A stretch of DNA of 64,000 nt from Perkinsus olseni (lineage: Eukaryota > Perkinsozoa > Perkinsida > Perkinsidae), in assembly GCA_013115135.1 (NCBI GenBank), contig JABANP010000076.1, positions 62,001 through 126,000 of the forward strand, read 5' to 3'. Positions within the stretch are counted from its first letter, which is position 1; every line of letters begins with the position of its first letter. Both the position numbers and the translations under genes were made by a program. The notes beneath the pieces are model-generated. The model was not told where the DNA came from. It saw nothing but the letters and a program-made list of their open reading frames with translations, and did not search any database. This document shows positions 47,987 through 60,700 of this stretch, piece after piece.

Positions 47987-48688
47987 GTTTACGCGTGAGA
48001 CTTCTCTCAGCCGTGGAAGATTTATTGACACAATTGGAGGCGGCAGTACATCGACGTAAAGTCTATCTGATCCGAAGCGAAATGAAGCCGGTGGAGGCGG
48101 AGGAGGCGGACGACCACTACAGTAGCTGGACGGACTCTTGCGCATCGGGTGTGATGGAGCACGTCGGGTGTTGGTAGGGCGTGTGGCATCGCCGTCCGAA
48201 ACGACAGCTACTGCGGCCTCTGAGGGCAGCCTTAGAAAAGGTGGAGAGAAGAAAGAAGGGGCTATCAAGGAAAAGGAAGGACGCCAGTGAAGTTAGGAGC
48301 CGCAGCGATAGCTACAATGGTAATCAACCTGCCACCCAGTGGGCATTCTTCTTTCCTTGCTCGTGTCGCTCAACTAAGACCACTTGCCTTCGGACTCGGA
48401 GCTTCTCCCCGTCCTTTCAGTTCCCGAACAGTCCCCGAAGAGGAGACAGTCGACCAAGAAAGTGCGGACGTCGGAAAAAAGTAGGCATACTTGTGCCCCG
48501 CTGCTGCTGTCTACATTCCTGGGGTTGAACTGGGCTGGGATGCTCGGACAGCTCTTGTGCGTAGCGCTTCTGGTTAGTAGTAGTGTAGACGATCAGCAGT
48601 AGTTAATAGCAACATCTGTACGCGCAAGAGTGACTTTATAGGGGAGGAGTGGTATTAGTTATGCCCCTCCCCCACACATGAAGTTCGA

Positions 48689-49438
48689 TTGGAGTGGTAT
48701 CGGCTGCTGGGTTCCAATCATCCATATGTCGTGATGGTAGGGCATCTCCGTAAAGGCTCCAGCGGCAAGAAGAACAGGAGGCCCTCCGACGACTTGTCCG
48801 ATTTCATCGTTCCCACTATTAACCTGCTGGACAGCTCACCCTCTCATGATGATGATAACGAGGCGAGGGATGATGACGTAGGTGGAGACACCGCCAGGGC
48901 TACAATCCGTACTGGATCCTCGAGGCGTCGCCAGGACCTCAACCAGGCTGAGTCGCTGAGGCGTGAGGCTTAGTCAGCCTTACGCGGCCGTACTTCAGGA
49001 TTCTTCCTCCTCTTCTTCATCGTCGTCGTCTTCCAGCGGGTCCTCGATACTCAGTGACTCTGACGTGGTCATGAATGGTTTTGAAGATGATAACGGCGAT
49101 AGACGGTACGATAAGCACAACTGAGCGGTCCGGGTGCAGGGAAGCTTCAGGTACATCGTGGACCGAATCCTCCAGTTCGACGGGTAAGTCTGGTAGTAGG
49201 GGATGCTGACGGGAGTGGCAAGCTGTTCAGACGGAAATACTTGGTACGGTGGAAAGGCTACACGGAGATGACCTGGGAGCCCCCGGAAAACCTTCAAGAG
49301 AAGTAAGGTGGATTACACCAGGGGCGCTTGTTCGGCCCTATCTAGTGCATTCTGACTCCGGTGTTCAGTTTCAAGCACGAAATGAAGGAGGCTCGAAAGA
49401 ACTACAGAGAGAAGGAGAAGTTTCGGCCGAGGTTTTGA
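48689..49438 (+). CDS. Chromodomain protein (5' exons unresolved)
   Basis: 3' part is clear. An acidic/serine run (SSSSSSSSSSSSGSSILSDS then GFEDDNGDRR) is spliced (CG|GTACGA to CTTCAG|G) to YIVDRILQFDG, then over a second intron to GKLFRRKYLVRWKGYTEMTW and EPPENLQE, a textbook chromodomain with its aromatic cage (Y, W, W). A final exon adds FKHEMKEARKNYREKEKFRP then RF and the stop at 49438. Upstream, 48700-48970 reads EWYRLLGSNHPYVVMVGHLR and TINLLDSSPSHDDDNEARDD. Lysine-rich frames between 48000 and 48500 (KGGEKKEGAIKEKEG; KRRQSTKKVRTSEK) may be earlier exons. Likely a chromatin reader binding methylated histone tails in the nucleus. The start codon is not determined. Confidence 0.7.
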
Positions 49439-49630
49439 GCCCTCGGCGGTCCCTGGCTACAACCTTCACCTGGGCTGGGCCTAGCACCATGTCGGACGCC
49501 ACCCAATTCCTGTCCGACTCTCGTATATAGAGTAACCATTCTTCCTTCCTTCCTCCCTGATTCCTAACTGAGCTACTACTTTGTGAACTACAGCGGCTCT
49601 TCTTGAGTTGTCAATCATCGGGACCTGTGG

Positions 49631-52600
49631 ATGGAGGACCGGAGTTATTTTCTCATGCGCCTGGACTGTCGCGCTCTCCTCCTCCTTCTCATCACCGGCT
49701 GGGCCGTAGCGTCCAAGGAGACGCTGTCGGAAGGCTGCGGACCGTCGATGGAGGAGCGTGTGTGTCGGCCCTTCGAGGCTTATATGGCGAAGGGCGGCGC
49801 TGGCGTGGTTGGTTTGATGCGGGTGAGGGGAGAGGGTCGGGGGAAGGAGGCCGGAGCCGTGGCTTAGGTGATGTCCGCGGCAGAAGGTGCTTGTGCCGAG
49901 CAGACCTCGCAGCTCTACGGCTCCTCGGTTTGTGGGGTGAGGGGGCAATTTCGTGGCGCAGTGAAATTTTCGTTTTTGGGTCTCTAGTGTTCTCACCTGC
50001 TGGACAGCCTCCAGCCAAGCCACTTCTATGAGTTGGCCGGCTCCTTCGCCATGTCCACCAATTCCCTTGTCATATCGCAGAAGTCTCGAAAGCCGGCAAC
50101 AGCAGCTGTAGTAGTGGTGGAGACGCCGCCCTCTCGAGGCTGTCCTCCATCAGGCGGTCATCGGAAAGGTTAGATTTCCGTATCCAGTGCTGGACCAGGG
50201 CCACCATGCCTCTGTGGATCGGATTAAGGATGCTATGTGGGCCTCAATGATGGTACTGGCTACCGCGACGACTCCCTTCAGGATCCACGCTCTCGCAGCC
50301 GCTGGCTTCAATCCCGTTTATACAGTCATCTATGATGTCGCCAAGGACGGCCTCTTCGCGGAGTTGGTCTTCTCGGTGCGTCCTCCCCCTTCCTCTCGGT
50401 GATCAGCCGACTATCCCTTCAGACGGAGCCCTTCCGCGTTCCTGTTGGCGGCCTCTCTCCCGAGCAGCACGAGGAGACTGCCAGGGCCGCCTACACCGCC
50501 CTGCATGTACGCCCACAGTGGAGGTTCTCAGGAGATTCTGTCGTTCCTGCGGTCAGGGTTGCCTGGCTAGACCTCGTCCCACCCTCCTCCGACCGTACGC
50601 CTTTCCACCTGCAAGTCTTTCGAGGGTGCTCCCTTGACAACTCCCCGATGGAAGTGGAGGGCGAGATAGAGATCCTCAACGCGGAGAACACTCAGAAGTT
50701 CCGAGACAGGGTGAGACGGGAGGGGCTGGATGGGGCCCAGCGAGGAGCCCTGCCGTGCAGGTCAGTCTGGTACTTCGCCAGGCCATGTCGAAAGTGAACA
50801 GGGAGAATCTTGACCTCACCTTCAAGAATGGTGAGCTCCTGGAGTCGGGCAGATTCGGTGGAGGTGGCTGGGTAGGTGTCACAGGAGAGGACATGGAGAT
50901 CTCCTCGAGCCCTCGGGGCACCATCGTAGCCCACAGCTTCGCCGGCAACTTCGTTAGGTAGTCGGCTGAGCAGTGATCAGCGCTGCAGGCATTATAGTCT
51001 CTCAGTTTCACCATATATACCGAAGCTAATGGCGGTGGCCTCCGACCGCATTTGGACGTTCTCGCTGATGTTAGGGACCTGCGAAGGCGCTTTGCCTCCG
51101 CTGGGATCGAGACCCTGGTGAGGGTCAATGACGTCCGTAGCCTCAGTGGGAGTCACCTACAGTACCAAACGGGTGGGTTTTGGTGGCTGCCGTTGACGGG
51201 GGCCAGCCCGGGGTAGGTGCTCTATTCCTATTGCCACGGCCTTGGGGTCCTGGCCAGGCCTGCTCCTCACGAGGCCTTGGTCCCACCGGAGATCGCATGG
51301 GACAGGGAGGCCACTCAGAGTGCCCTCTTGGCGGAGATTGTGAAGTCTTATTATGGCCCGGGGGAGGGTCATGGGAGCAGCGGCAGCCTGCTGGAGGAGG
51401 GAGGGGCCGTCGGCTCGGCTGCGCTGATGGAGATGGGGCTCGGAGGCGAGGGGAAGAAGAGGAGGAGGAAGGAGTGTCTGAGGAAGTTGAAGGTGATGAT
51501 GTGAATCCAGAGGCTGGTGAGGTGCCAGAAGAGGTAGAAAATGAAACGCCGGAGGGTGGGATTGAACCGGGGACCTCGGATGAAGAGAGTCCCGAGGACA
51601 AGGTGTTGGACGCAGTATTCGGCAAGGAGGAGTTGCCTGGCGAGCAGCAAGGCATTGACCCTGTAGTGCCTGATGAGGGCCACTCGGATGGATGAGGGTG
51701 AGAATGAGCCTGAGGAGGAAGATGGGGTACAGGAGGAAGGACCGTCTAAGGCGGAGGGCGTCCCTGAGGAGCCATCGCAACGACCAGAAGAGGAGGAGTC
51801 TCGTCATGTACGCCCGTGGTCGCCTGACGAAGGTGTGGCCGATGACCAGCCTGATGGGCAGCCCGAGGAGGGCCAGCCTAGCGTCCCCTCGGCACCAAAG
51901 GTTCGGGATGGTGAATTGAAGGGCATGGCGACCATCATGGGTGAAGGGAGGTCGCCGGTGCTGCCGTACAGACTCTCGCCTGGCCAGCGCCTGGTCACCC
52001 CGCCTATCGTCACACATGTGGCTGGGTAGGAGCAAGAGAGCCTCTTCCGTCACGCTACTGCCTTTCCTTGGTCAGAGCTGTCCGCTACGCGCCTCTCTTC
52101 GCCCCTCACCCCTTCGTGCCTCGTATTATCTTCCATCCGCCGGCCCCTCCTCCCTCCAGGGCACTGGTCCTGCCAATGCCATCTGCGGTGGGGTCGCCAT
52201 ACAGGCTGCCGACCAGGCCTCCTCACAACAGGGTGTCCGTGGTCACCACTGTTCACCCCTCGGGACCGTGGCCGCCGGCAGTTGACCAGTAGGGCGGGGC
52301 TTGGCGGTAGGGGTTGAGGGCGTCTTTGTGTAGGCGCAGGAAGGCGGCAGCACCCCCGATGATGATGATGACGGCTCCGCAGCCCGGCCGGGCAGGAAGG
52401 AGGGGGAGAGGAGCAGCACAACGATCAGGGGTGGCTTGCAGTGGGGTCCGAGGGAGGGGATGATGCTGCTACTCAGGCATTACCATCACGACAGCCCTAA
52501 TGAGGTCCAGTTCAAGAACGTGCTGGCGCCTCAGGAAGTTGATTTCTCCGTGGGCAGGATCGGAAGGGTAAGCGCCGACGTCGATACAGTCGGGCCGACG

Positions 52601-52908
52601 CTGTCGGCCTAGTTCCCCGAGCCAGCCCTGGAGGCCTCTCCCTCAGCTGGGTGGACAAGACAGCTCTCGCTGCAGTGGAGGCGTTGAGGGAGAAGATGGA
52701 GCATGTAGATCGGGAAGGCTTCCCTGTCGCCTGAACTCTCTGATGGCTGCAGTTGTACAGCAAGTACCCAACTACGGCCAACACCCGAGCCTTCGCCCGC
52801 TTCGTTAAGGACGGTCTCTTCGAGAGCGACATAACCCCTATCAGGACCATGAGGGGCCTCCGGACTGCCATCAAGCACGTTAGCGAGAGTACCAGCGTTC
52901 AGCCCTAG
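49631..52908 (+). CDS. Large secreted acidic protein, copy 1 (family alpha)
   Basis: Start MEDRSYFLMRLDCRALLLLL, signal peptide ending WAVASKE, then CGPSMEERVCRPFEAYMAKG. Next exon SAAEGACAEQTSQLYGSSVC; an intron 49937-49987 carrying the GGCGCG element; CSHLLDSLQPSHFYELAGSF. Then IHALAAAGFNPVYTVIYDVA, FHLQVFRGCSLDNSPMEVEG, LDVLADVRDLRRRFASAGIE, LYSYCHGLG and a long Glu/Pro/Gly-rich tail (EEEEEGVSEEVEGDDVN). Later pieces (VQFKNVLAPQEVDFSVGRIG; YPTTANTRAFARFVKDGLFE) may complete it at 52908. Every piece up to the acidic tail has a counterpart in the same order at 61.2-63.5 kb. Frame changes in the acidic tail near 51670 are unexplained. Exported protein of unknown function. Confidence 0.6.
49949..49964 (+). 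promoter_or_regulatory. Variant GGCGCG element in a confirmed intron
   Basis: TTTCGTGGCGCAGTGA inside the 51-nt intron 49937-49987. The intron is supported by phase and by the paralogue, where CSVLLEDLQP follows the same junction. The matching intron of the paralogue (near 61516-61588) has no such element. Confidence 0.65.
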
Positions 52909-52933
52909 TCGCCTTCCCGAAGCGCTCCTCCTC

Positions 52934-54727
52934 CTCAGTCTTTCCCGCGCTTCGACTCCTTCCGTGCCGGCGTAGCCACCATACTGGACTCCTGGATACT
53001 CCTTCTCACCGCTCCCGACAAGCACACTCTGGTCTCGGTAACAGGGCTGCCCAGTGAAGGGTTGCTTCAGCACTTGGTGTTGCCTGCCAGCTCTTCCGTG
53101 AGGCCCCATCGGAGATCTACGCCTTACTCGACGCCAATGGTGACGGCCTCATCGCCTTTGACGAGTTCACGGCCTTTGGTCGGACCATTGCCGCGCCTTC
53201 TTTTGTGTTCTCCAAGGAGGTGGGGAGGGATGCTCCGGGACGACTTGCTCTACTGTGTGCGAAGTGCACTAGCAGACGGATCGTTCGGGCGAGCCCTTCA
53301 TCAGTAACGTTGACCTTCTCAGGCGTTCGACGAGTTGGTGTCGGATGAGCACGGAGAGGAGGTCCGAGTGCAGGACTTCGAGGAGCTCTATCGGACCATC
53401 GCCCAGGGGCGGTTGAGCGTATCGACTCGGGAGGCGGACACGGCAGTCCAGCTAGTGATGGACTCCCTCACGCTGGAGAGTCGCTTCTCCGACTTGGACG
53501 GTGGCCGCCATAACGACCTGTCCTTGGAAGACATCGGCTGGAAGGGCCCTGTGGGGGAGGCGGTGAGGCCTATCGAAGTTCTGTTGGACTAGCCATCCCT
53601 GTCGTCGATGCTCAGCTCTTCTTCTACTTGGACTCTAACAGGGATGGTGTCCTGTCCCGCTACGAATGGCAGAGGCTTGTCATCATTCATCGGGCGCCGT
53701 TGCTGGTCCGCCGCTTCGCACTCTGGTGGGCCCTGGGCTACCCTCGAGGTTGGAGACCGCTGCACTCTCCCTCAGGATAGCCCACATGGTCGGGGACAAC
53801 CTCCTCCCCTACTCAGTGGAACCGTTCGTTACTCAAGCGAAGGAGCGCCTAGCGGTCATGCCGGCGCGGTACGTGCCGGTCATCAAGAAGGCTCTGGACT
53901 CGCTGGGAGCAGGTAAGATTCCCAAGGCCTCCTAGCCTCATGATAGGGCTAGTACCAGCGATTGCCGAACTTTAGTATGATGGTAGCGAGGTGTGGTCAG
54001 GTGAGCCGTCAGACGGCGACTACGGCCTCCTCCGGGCCATGGCGGGTGGTAACGAGATGAACAACTTGGTCGCCACAGAGTTCTACCTGGGTTATGGTCG
54101 CCGTCCTCGACTCACCTCCAATGCACTCAGCGTGGCCCAGCAGGGGAGGGGGGTCGTCACCCCGCTACCCGAGGAGACGGAAGATGGCCATTCGGAGGAG
54201 GGCACTAGACGACATCATCGAGGCCATCATCGTGGGGGATCTTTCCTTGAGGAGGGGGAGGAGGTCGAAGAGGTGAGCAGTGTTCTTCAGATGGCGAGGC
54301 TCCGAGTGGACCGCCTAGCTGAGTTCTGCCGGAACCGCGAACGACCAATAGCTTGTCTGCTGCGCCCCTTCCCCTTATAGCTGCCTTCTGTGATGCTCGA
54401 TCCATGTCCAACTATCAGTCACGGTCTTGAGGGGCCGATTCATCTTCGTCTTCTCAGTGGAGGCGTCTACCATTGGAATACAGTCTGCGGAAGCTGTCCC
54501 CGAGTACTAGAGTCAGCTCTAGGGACTTCTCCGACTACGGCAAGTCCATCCAGGCGCCACCCACAGTGTTCTCTCGGACGGTGGGTCTGGAGGCCTCAAC
54601 CTTGCATGGGCGGAGCCCCTTCGGGCAGGCCTACGACCTCCTGGAGTACCCCGCTGACCGTGATGCAGAGGACCTCATCTCCACCAAGAGTGATGTACTG
54701 CATGTTGTATCGAAGGACCTCCGGTAA
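52934..54727 (+). CDS. EF-hand protein, first part (may continue into the next gene)
   Basis: Exons with GVATILDSWILLLTAPDKHT, then LFREAPSEIYALLDANGDGL with IAFDEFTAFGRTIAAP (a good EF-hand, D-N-D-L-E ligands), FDELVSDEHGEEVRVQDFEE, SRFSDLDGGRHNDLSLEDIG (degenerate loop) and LFFYLDSNRDGVLSRYEWQR (EF-hand). Then IAHMVGDNLLPYSVEPFVTQ ends at a GTAAGA donor near 53914, or at a stop at 53935 if unspliced. The next exons (about 53975-54727: YDGSEVWSGEPSDGDYGLLR; SNALSVAQQG; SIQAPPTVFSRTVGLEASTL; AYDLLEYPADRDAEDLISTK) end at a GTAAGG donor, so the unit probably joins the EF-hand gene that starts near 54800. Calcium-binding by motif; no targeting signal seen. Confidence 0.5.
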
Positions 54728-54799
54728 GGGTAGGCCCACATGATTCCGGCTTCCCGGTGGCGATCGTTAATATGGTGGTGAGGGAATCATTTTGAGCGG

Positions 54800-57700
54800 C
54801 GCTTCTCTTCACTTTCCCTATCATTACGTCTGGCACAGCACGGTGCCTGTCTCCGAGGGGGGTCCTTTCTCAGGAACCATCGCCGTATTTCTCTCATCCT
54901 GGACTCCCTCATACTGGCTCAGCGCTTCAAGGAGTTCGACTCCAATGGAGACGGCGAGCTCGCCTTCGAGGAGCTAGGCTTCGACCAGGCTGATCGGCCG
55001 GTGATGATCTCCTCGGGGCCTTTCGGGATCCTCTACCCACACCGATTCTCGTCCGTGGTTCGACGCCCTGCGGTCCTTGTTCAATACTCGAGCCAACCGT
55101 TGAGGACGGAGTCTATCCTTTTCGCGTCCTCAGGTTTTCGCTGTCGTGGACGTGGACGGCTCCGACTCGATATCGCTGGGTGAGCTGCAGAGGCTGGCAG
55201 GCTTCAGCGAGGATTCTGTGCCTGCCAGTGCGGTGCTTTTGGCACAGAAGTAGAGTAGGGGATGTTTTGGTATTGAGTACCGTGGCTGATGATCAGAGTG
55301 CAGTCGAAGGCGGATGGGCCGGTAGTGGAGTATGTGGCGGCAACTATGAAGGCAATGAAGGGATACACGGGCTTCGAGAGCGCTGAAGTTGGAGAGTTCC
55401 TGGACTTCGATGATGATGGTGGGCTGCTGACCGCTGCTGACCACAGCAGCAGCTCGGTGCCGCTGTCGTCAGGGTTCATCGACCATCAAGAAATTGCCAT
55501 GCTGCGGTTACTGTCGATGCCTGGAGTAATCGCTAAGTACTTGCCGGAGTCCTCTTATGTAATGGACAAGATCGAGATCGCCCCCACTGGATGGACCGGA
55601 GAGGATTTCGCGAGGATGGCGGCGGAGTTCCAGGCCAACCATCGGGGCTTCTCCACTCATGTGAGGGTTCGCCGACGACCCTTCATGCGGAGTATGACGC
55701 GTCGCTCCGTCAGAATTTTGAATCTTTGGCGCTTTTATGGGACGGAAGGATACCGAGGGAGGCCGTGGAGGCGTGGATGAACGCCGTCCGCCACAAGTGA
55801 GAGGACCTAGGGCAGCGGCAATAATTTCGTGGCGCGGTGACGCAGGCGCTTACGGAGGCTTCTGGCGGTCTTCTCTGCCGTGAATACCGAAGCTTTCTTC
55901 TCGGCCTTCGACAAGAACAAGGACGGCAAGCTGACTGGGGATGAGCTAGGGTCCTGGATCGGCAGCTTCCCTTTGGTTAGCCTCTCTACGGTGGGACCCT
56001 TTTGGAGGTGGATGTTGATCCGAGCTCGGGAGGGAGCAGGTACTGGAGGTCCTTGGGGAAGGGAATGGCGACCAGAGGCACATAACACGCCAGGGGCTAC
56101 AGAAGTTCACCTACTTCTTCTCAGTGGCTTCTCCTGTGAAGCTGCTGGCGTTGAGGTGAGGAAGGGCAGGAGTACCGTCAGTTCAATCAGACTGTTGTTC
56201 TGTTGCAGCATCCCGCGGTCGGCTACCAGCCCAAAGAGCAATTTATCGAGGAGTTCTCCAAGGTGCTCGAGAGGGTTAAATCTGCTCGAATTCGGGCTAA
56301 GATCGTCCACGCTTTGGACTTGGATGGCGATGGTGAGTACTACTGTGAGGCCTGGGGGAGCCTGCCTTAGATGGGCCGGTTGTGCAGGGTCGGCTCCCTC
56401 CTTCTTCTCCTCTCAGATAAGCTCAGTGAAGAGGAAATCCTCAATCTGCGGATACTCCACCGTGCCGAGTTCCTCCTCCTATGCGAGAGCCTTCTCTACC
56501 ACGGCTTCGCTACCATCACTGAGGCTGGGGGCAGCAGTTTCCTGGAAGAAGCCAGGAGCTCAGGAAAGGTGGGGTCGGGCACTCCGCTGTTAACCTGCAG
56601 TCGAGAATGCCTGTCAGATGCTGGTTGATGCCCATCCAGAAGCGGCCTTAATAGAGCTGGACTCGGTGAGGGAACCAGCACTTGCTCATCTCACCGAATC
56701 TTGCATTTCCTCAAGTTCTGCATGCTTCTTTAGATCTACCAAGCGCATAATCCGAGTGCACATCATCACGCCCCAAGACAAGTAGGATGGAGATCAGCAC
56801 TCAACAATTTTCGCGTCGCTCCGCTGTTGGGCAGATCTTAATTTTCGTTCTCAGGGAAACCCTCTGCAATGGTCTCGACGGTTTGGTCATAATGAGAGAA
56901 GGAGGAAGCATCACTGGGGGAAGAGGAAACAGGGATATGGGAGGACTTTGAAGGCTGGTGAAGAGCAGCACATCGGAGGAATAGCCTCGGCGCGTCCACC
57001 GCCGGGCAGCATGGCGTCAGTGGCGTCCGACTTGATTGGAGCAGTGAGCAGTGTGGCAAAGGGGAAGGAGGCTGCCGGCGTTGAGGGTGGTCAGGACGAG
57101 GAAGGGGTTGCTGAGGATGATGGAGCAGAAGGTAGAAACGCGAATGTTGGAGGCCTCAAGGGAGAGCAGCACGGAGGCAGTCATTACACTGAGACTGTAG
57201 AGGAGGAGAAGTCTGGTCCTGTAGGGGACCACTACAGTGAGACTGTAGAGGAGGAGAAGTCTGGTCGTGGAGGGGACCACTACAGTGAGACTGTAGAGGA
57301 GGAGAAGTCTGGTCGTGGAGGGGACCACTACAGTGAGACTGTAGAGGAGGAGAAGTCTGGTCGTGGAGAGGACCACTACAGTGAGACTGTAGAGGAGGAG
57401 AAGTCTGGTCCTGTAGGGGACCACTTCAGTGAGACTGTAGAGGAGGAGAAGTCTGGTCGTGGAGGGGACCACTACAGTGAGACTGTAGAGGAGGAGAGGG
57501 ACGACGGTGACAAGAAAGAGTACCATCGTGAAGTGAATGGGAGGCCCGAGGGCCCGGGAGTCGATGAATACCGTACAGAGACCGGTGAGGAGGGTTCAAG
57601 TCCGGTCTCAGACACAACTACGGTAGGAGGGACTACTCCCACGGAAGGGCCAGCTCCGGCGGAGAGGCCGCAGGCTGAGGATGATGATCATGAAATGGTC

Positions 57701-60700
57701 GTAAAGGAGTGGGACGATGAGAAGGATGATGATTACGGAGCTGACCTTCAAGGAGGACCTCAGAGTAGGGACAACAATGCTTGGAGCATCTCTATGCACG
57801 TAATAAGCCTTTGGAGCCGCAGTCCGCCAAGGGGACGGCCTGCACACAGCCACCACGCCCATTATTCATTCGTTCAGGAGTACCCTTCGAGGGGCTTCGA
57901 GGAGATGACTGGACACGCCCTCAGTGACACCATCTCCGTGGAGGAGTTCCAGCAGATCGGTGATCGACTGGGGGTCAGCCAGGCCTACAATAAGGAGGTG
58001 AGCCCTGCATTAGAGCAGGGCAGTTCCTCCATGCCTTGCTGCTCTTGACAGCTCTTCGACCTGGTGGCGGACAGGGAAGCTGCAGCTATCCGAGTAGGTC
58101 GATATGCTGATCTGTATAAGAGCTTCAAGGACGTCAGGTGAGGGGCTTTACGTCCAACTCGCGGGACCCCTCCCGTCAGGAACTTGGCACGAGTCTTCCA
58201 CATCCTGGATGCCATCAAAATGGAGATGCGGTTTTCCGATCTTGATCTGGACCGGGACGGCTTCGTTTCCCTGTCGGAGTTTGGATGTGGAGACTGCAAG
58301 TCGGACACGGTGTCGGAGGAACAATGTGTAGGTCAAAGTAGGCGGAGCGAAGCTGCTATTCTTCCCGTCTTTTAGATGGCCGTCGGAGAGCTCTTCGCTT
58401 ATGTTGCCGATGGCTTTAATCAATCGTCCATCTCTCGACGCAACTGGCAGAGGCTTGTCAGTGTTGGGTCGGAGGTCGTCCCACCGGCGGTGTCGGTGGT
58501 CCTGGAAGGGTGAGGAGAGTGCCTCTGTGTAGTGGCTTTTGGAGCTGGGAGATTGTCAGTATGGGAGAGGTTCCTAGGCAAGCTTCCGATGAGGAGTTCA
58601 TAGAGAAGTACATGGCTGAGGCGAGCAAGTATCCAGGCGCCAGAGAGGAGGCGGTCGCGTTCCTCGAGGACGGGTCTGGTCGGTCGGCTAAGCATCCCGA
58701 CAGCTGTCCTCACCCCGGGGTCGATTAGGTCAGAACCGCAACCCCGGTGTCCTGAGAGTCGCAGCAGCTGGGCCACGACTGGCGGGTTTTCTGCCAAGTT
58801 CTTTCGACTTTACTCGAGAATTTATCAACGCTATTCAAGGCAGACGCGAAGGAGCTGGACGAGGGAACCTTCGAGGAGATAGGCCGTCATGCCGAGGCTG
58901 CTGGGGATTGGTTCAGAGCCAAGGTAAACCCTCACTCCAACTGAGGGGCAAACCTCCCCTGCAGTCCTTCGGAGCCCTCCTCTATCCTATCGGAGAGACC
59001 TTGCCGATCGACATTGTGGATACCTATGTGGCGGCAAGGAGGGGCGGGTAGGGCTCGTACTACCCCCTATGCTGTAGTGATGGTTAGCGTAGTTACCTAC
59101 ACGACTTGGCAGCGTCCCTTGGGGCTATCAGCCTGGCTGCGAGGTTCGATGCTATCGATTTGGATGGAGATGGAAGCCTCAGTAGGGAGGAGCTGGCAGC
59201 GAAGGAGTGGAGGAGTTCCATAGCGGGGGTCGATGGTAAGCACTGTCGGGTGAAAGCGATAAGTGAATCTGATCACCTTCGAGAGAATGTGTTCAACTCG
59301 CACCAGCGGGAGCCGGGCGAAAAATAAACCATTTGTTGCATCGCCAAACAGCGAGAAGTTGTTGAACGTGTGTTGGGTGTTTATATTGAGTCAGGGCCAA
59401 AGCGTAACAAGGTAAGTAGGCCGATCCATAACTTCTCCAGAGAGGAGGTCAGATAAGGAACTCATCATGCCAATGATAGAACCAGAAGGAACTATCACAC
59501 CGCTTGATATGTGTCTGCGTGCAGCCTCGTCCAACTGTGAATTGGGGGAGGAGTGGTACGCGCTAAAGTACTGTTGAGGAAAATCGAGATTGCAAGTATT
59601 CCTGCATTGTCCCTTTGTGCAACTATCGTAGCATGATTCGCTCCTTCCCATTCAACAAGCATTCCTTTCTCAGCTATTCACCTTGCTTGACCTGGACCGC
59701 AACGGAAGCATCAGTCGTCCTGAGTGGCAGCAGTGGGGGTATCTGGTGGCCCAGGCTCGGCCGCACATGCGGGCTCTGGCTCTGAGAATCTTGCCGGAGA
59801 TCAAAATTTCAGCCGGGGAATACGCGGAGAAGTATCGAGCTGCTGTCAAGGAGCTGCCGTCTGATGAGGTTGAGCTGATAGAGAAACGTTTGGACTTCGA
59901 TGGCGATGGTGAGGATCGAACCTGTGCCATCGTGGGAGCATCGAGGCGACCTGCCAGCTCACACCGTTGTACCAGTGGCGAGACGATGTTCGTCTTGTTA
60001 AGGTAAACTGTCAGAGTCAGAGATCAGCCTCCTCCGAGTAGTTGGTGGTGGACGGTCCCTCCGAGAACTCCTGTACAGGGAGCTGTTCTTTGGCTTTGAG
60101 ATTGTCAACACTGGCACTGGCTCGGGTCAATCTCTTCTTCAAGAGTCCACCCTCGCCGACGACGACCGAACTCTGACGGGCTTTATGGTAGTTTCGGAAC
60201 AGTAAAGCTGGCAGGATGGTACCTCTCAGGGCCGTATAGGAGCCGTTCAGTCGCCGTATGTCGAATCAGCTCGCTTCGCCTTCCAGTTCCTTGATACTAA
60301 CAACGACGGCAAGCTCTCGGATGTAAGATCGCGAAACTTAGATTGCCCGAGGACCCCGGCACTACGTCCTTCTGGTTTCTATATCGGGGAGGCAGCCGTG
60401 TCTGTGGGAGAGGGTTGGCTTGTCATCAGGCTGAGACGAAGGAGTTTGAGCTCATGAGGATGCTCTTCGCGGACTACGGCTACCTTCGCTTCATCTCTGA
60501 CTTCACGGCGTTGACCGTCTTCAAGGTGGGCCAACCCTCGGCCAGCCCCCGCTGTATTCTGATCTGCCTCAGAAGTTGAAAGGCCCGGCGGGGGCTGTGT
60601 CCTTGAAGGGGCTGATCGAGTCGGCCAAGGCCGGGGACTGCACTCCTAGTGAGCTGGCACTGGAGATCCACGACGTGGGCCGGAGGGGGGTTGTGTTCAC

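Noticed and set aside
51157..52053. Minus frame of 298 codons
   Set aside because: Antisense of the acidic tail of the alpha-1 gene. The plus strand has paralogue support; the minus strand has no motif.
56808..56824. Element-like TTTTCGCGTCGCTCCG
   Set aside because: It is in a probable intron of the EF-hand gene but lacks the GTGGCGCG core, so it is too divergent to count.
57017..57526. Minus-strand frame (LLLYSLTVVVPSTTR repeats)
   Set aside because: Antisense shadow of the 48-bp SETVEEEKSG repeat.
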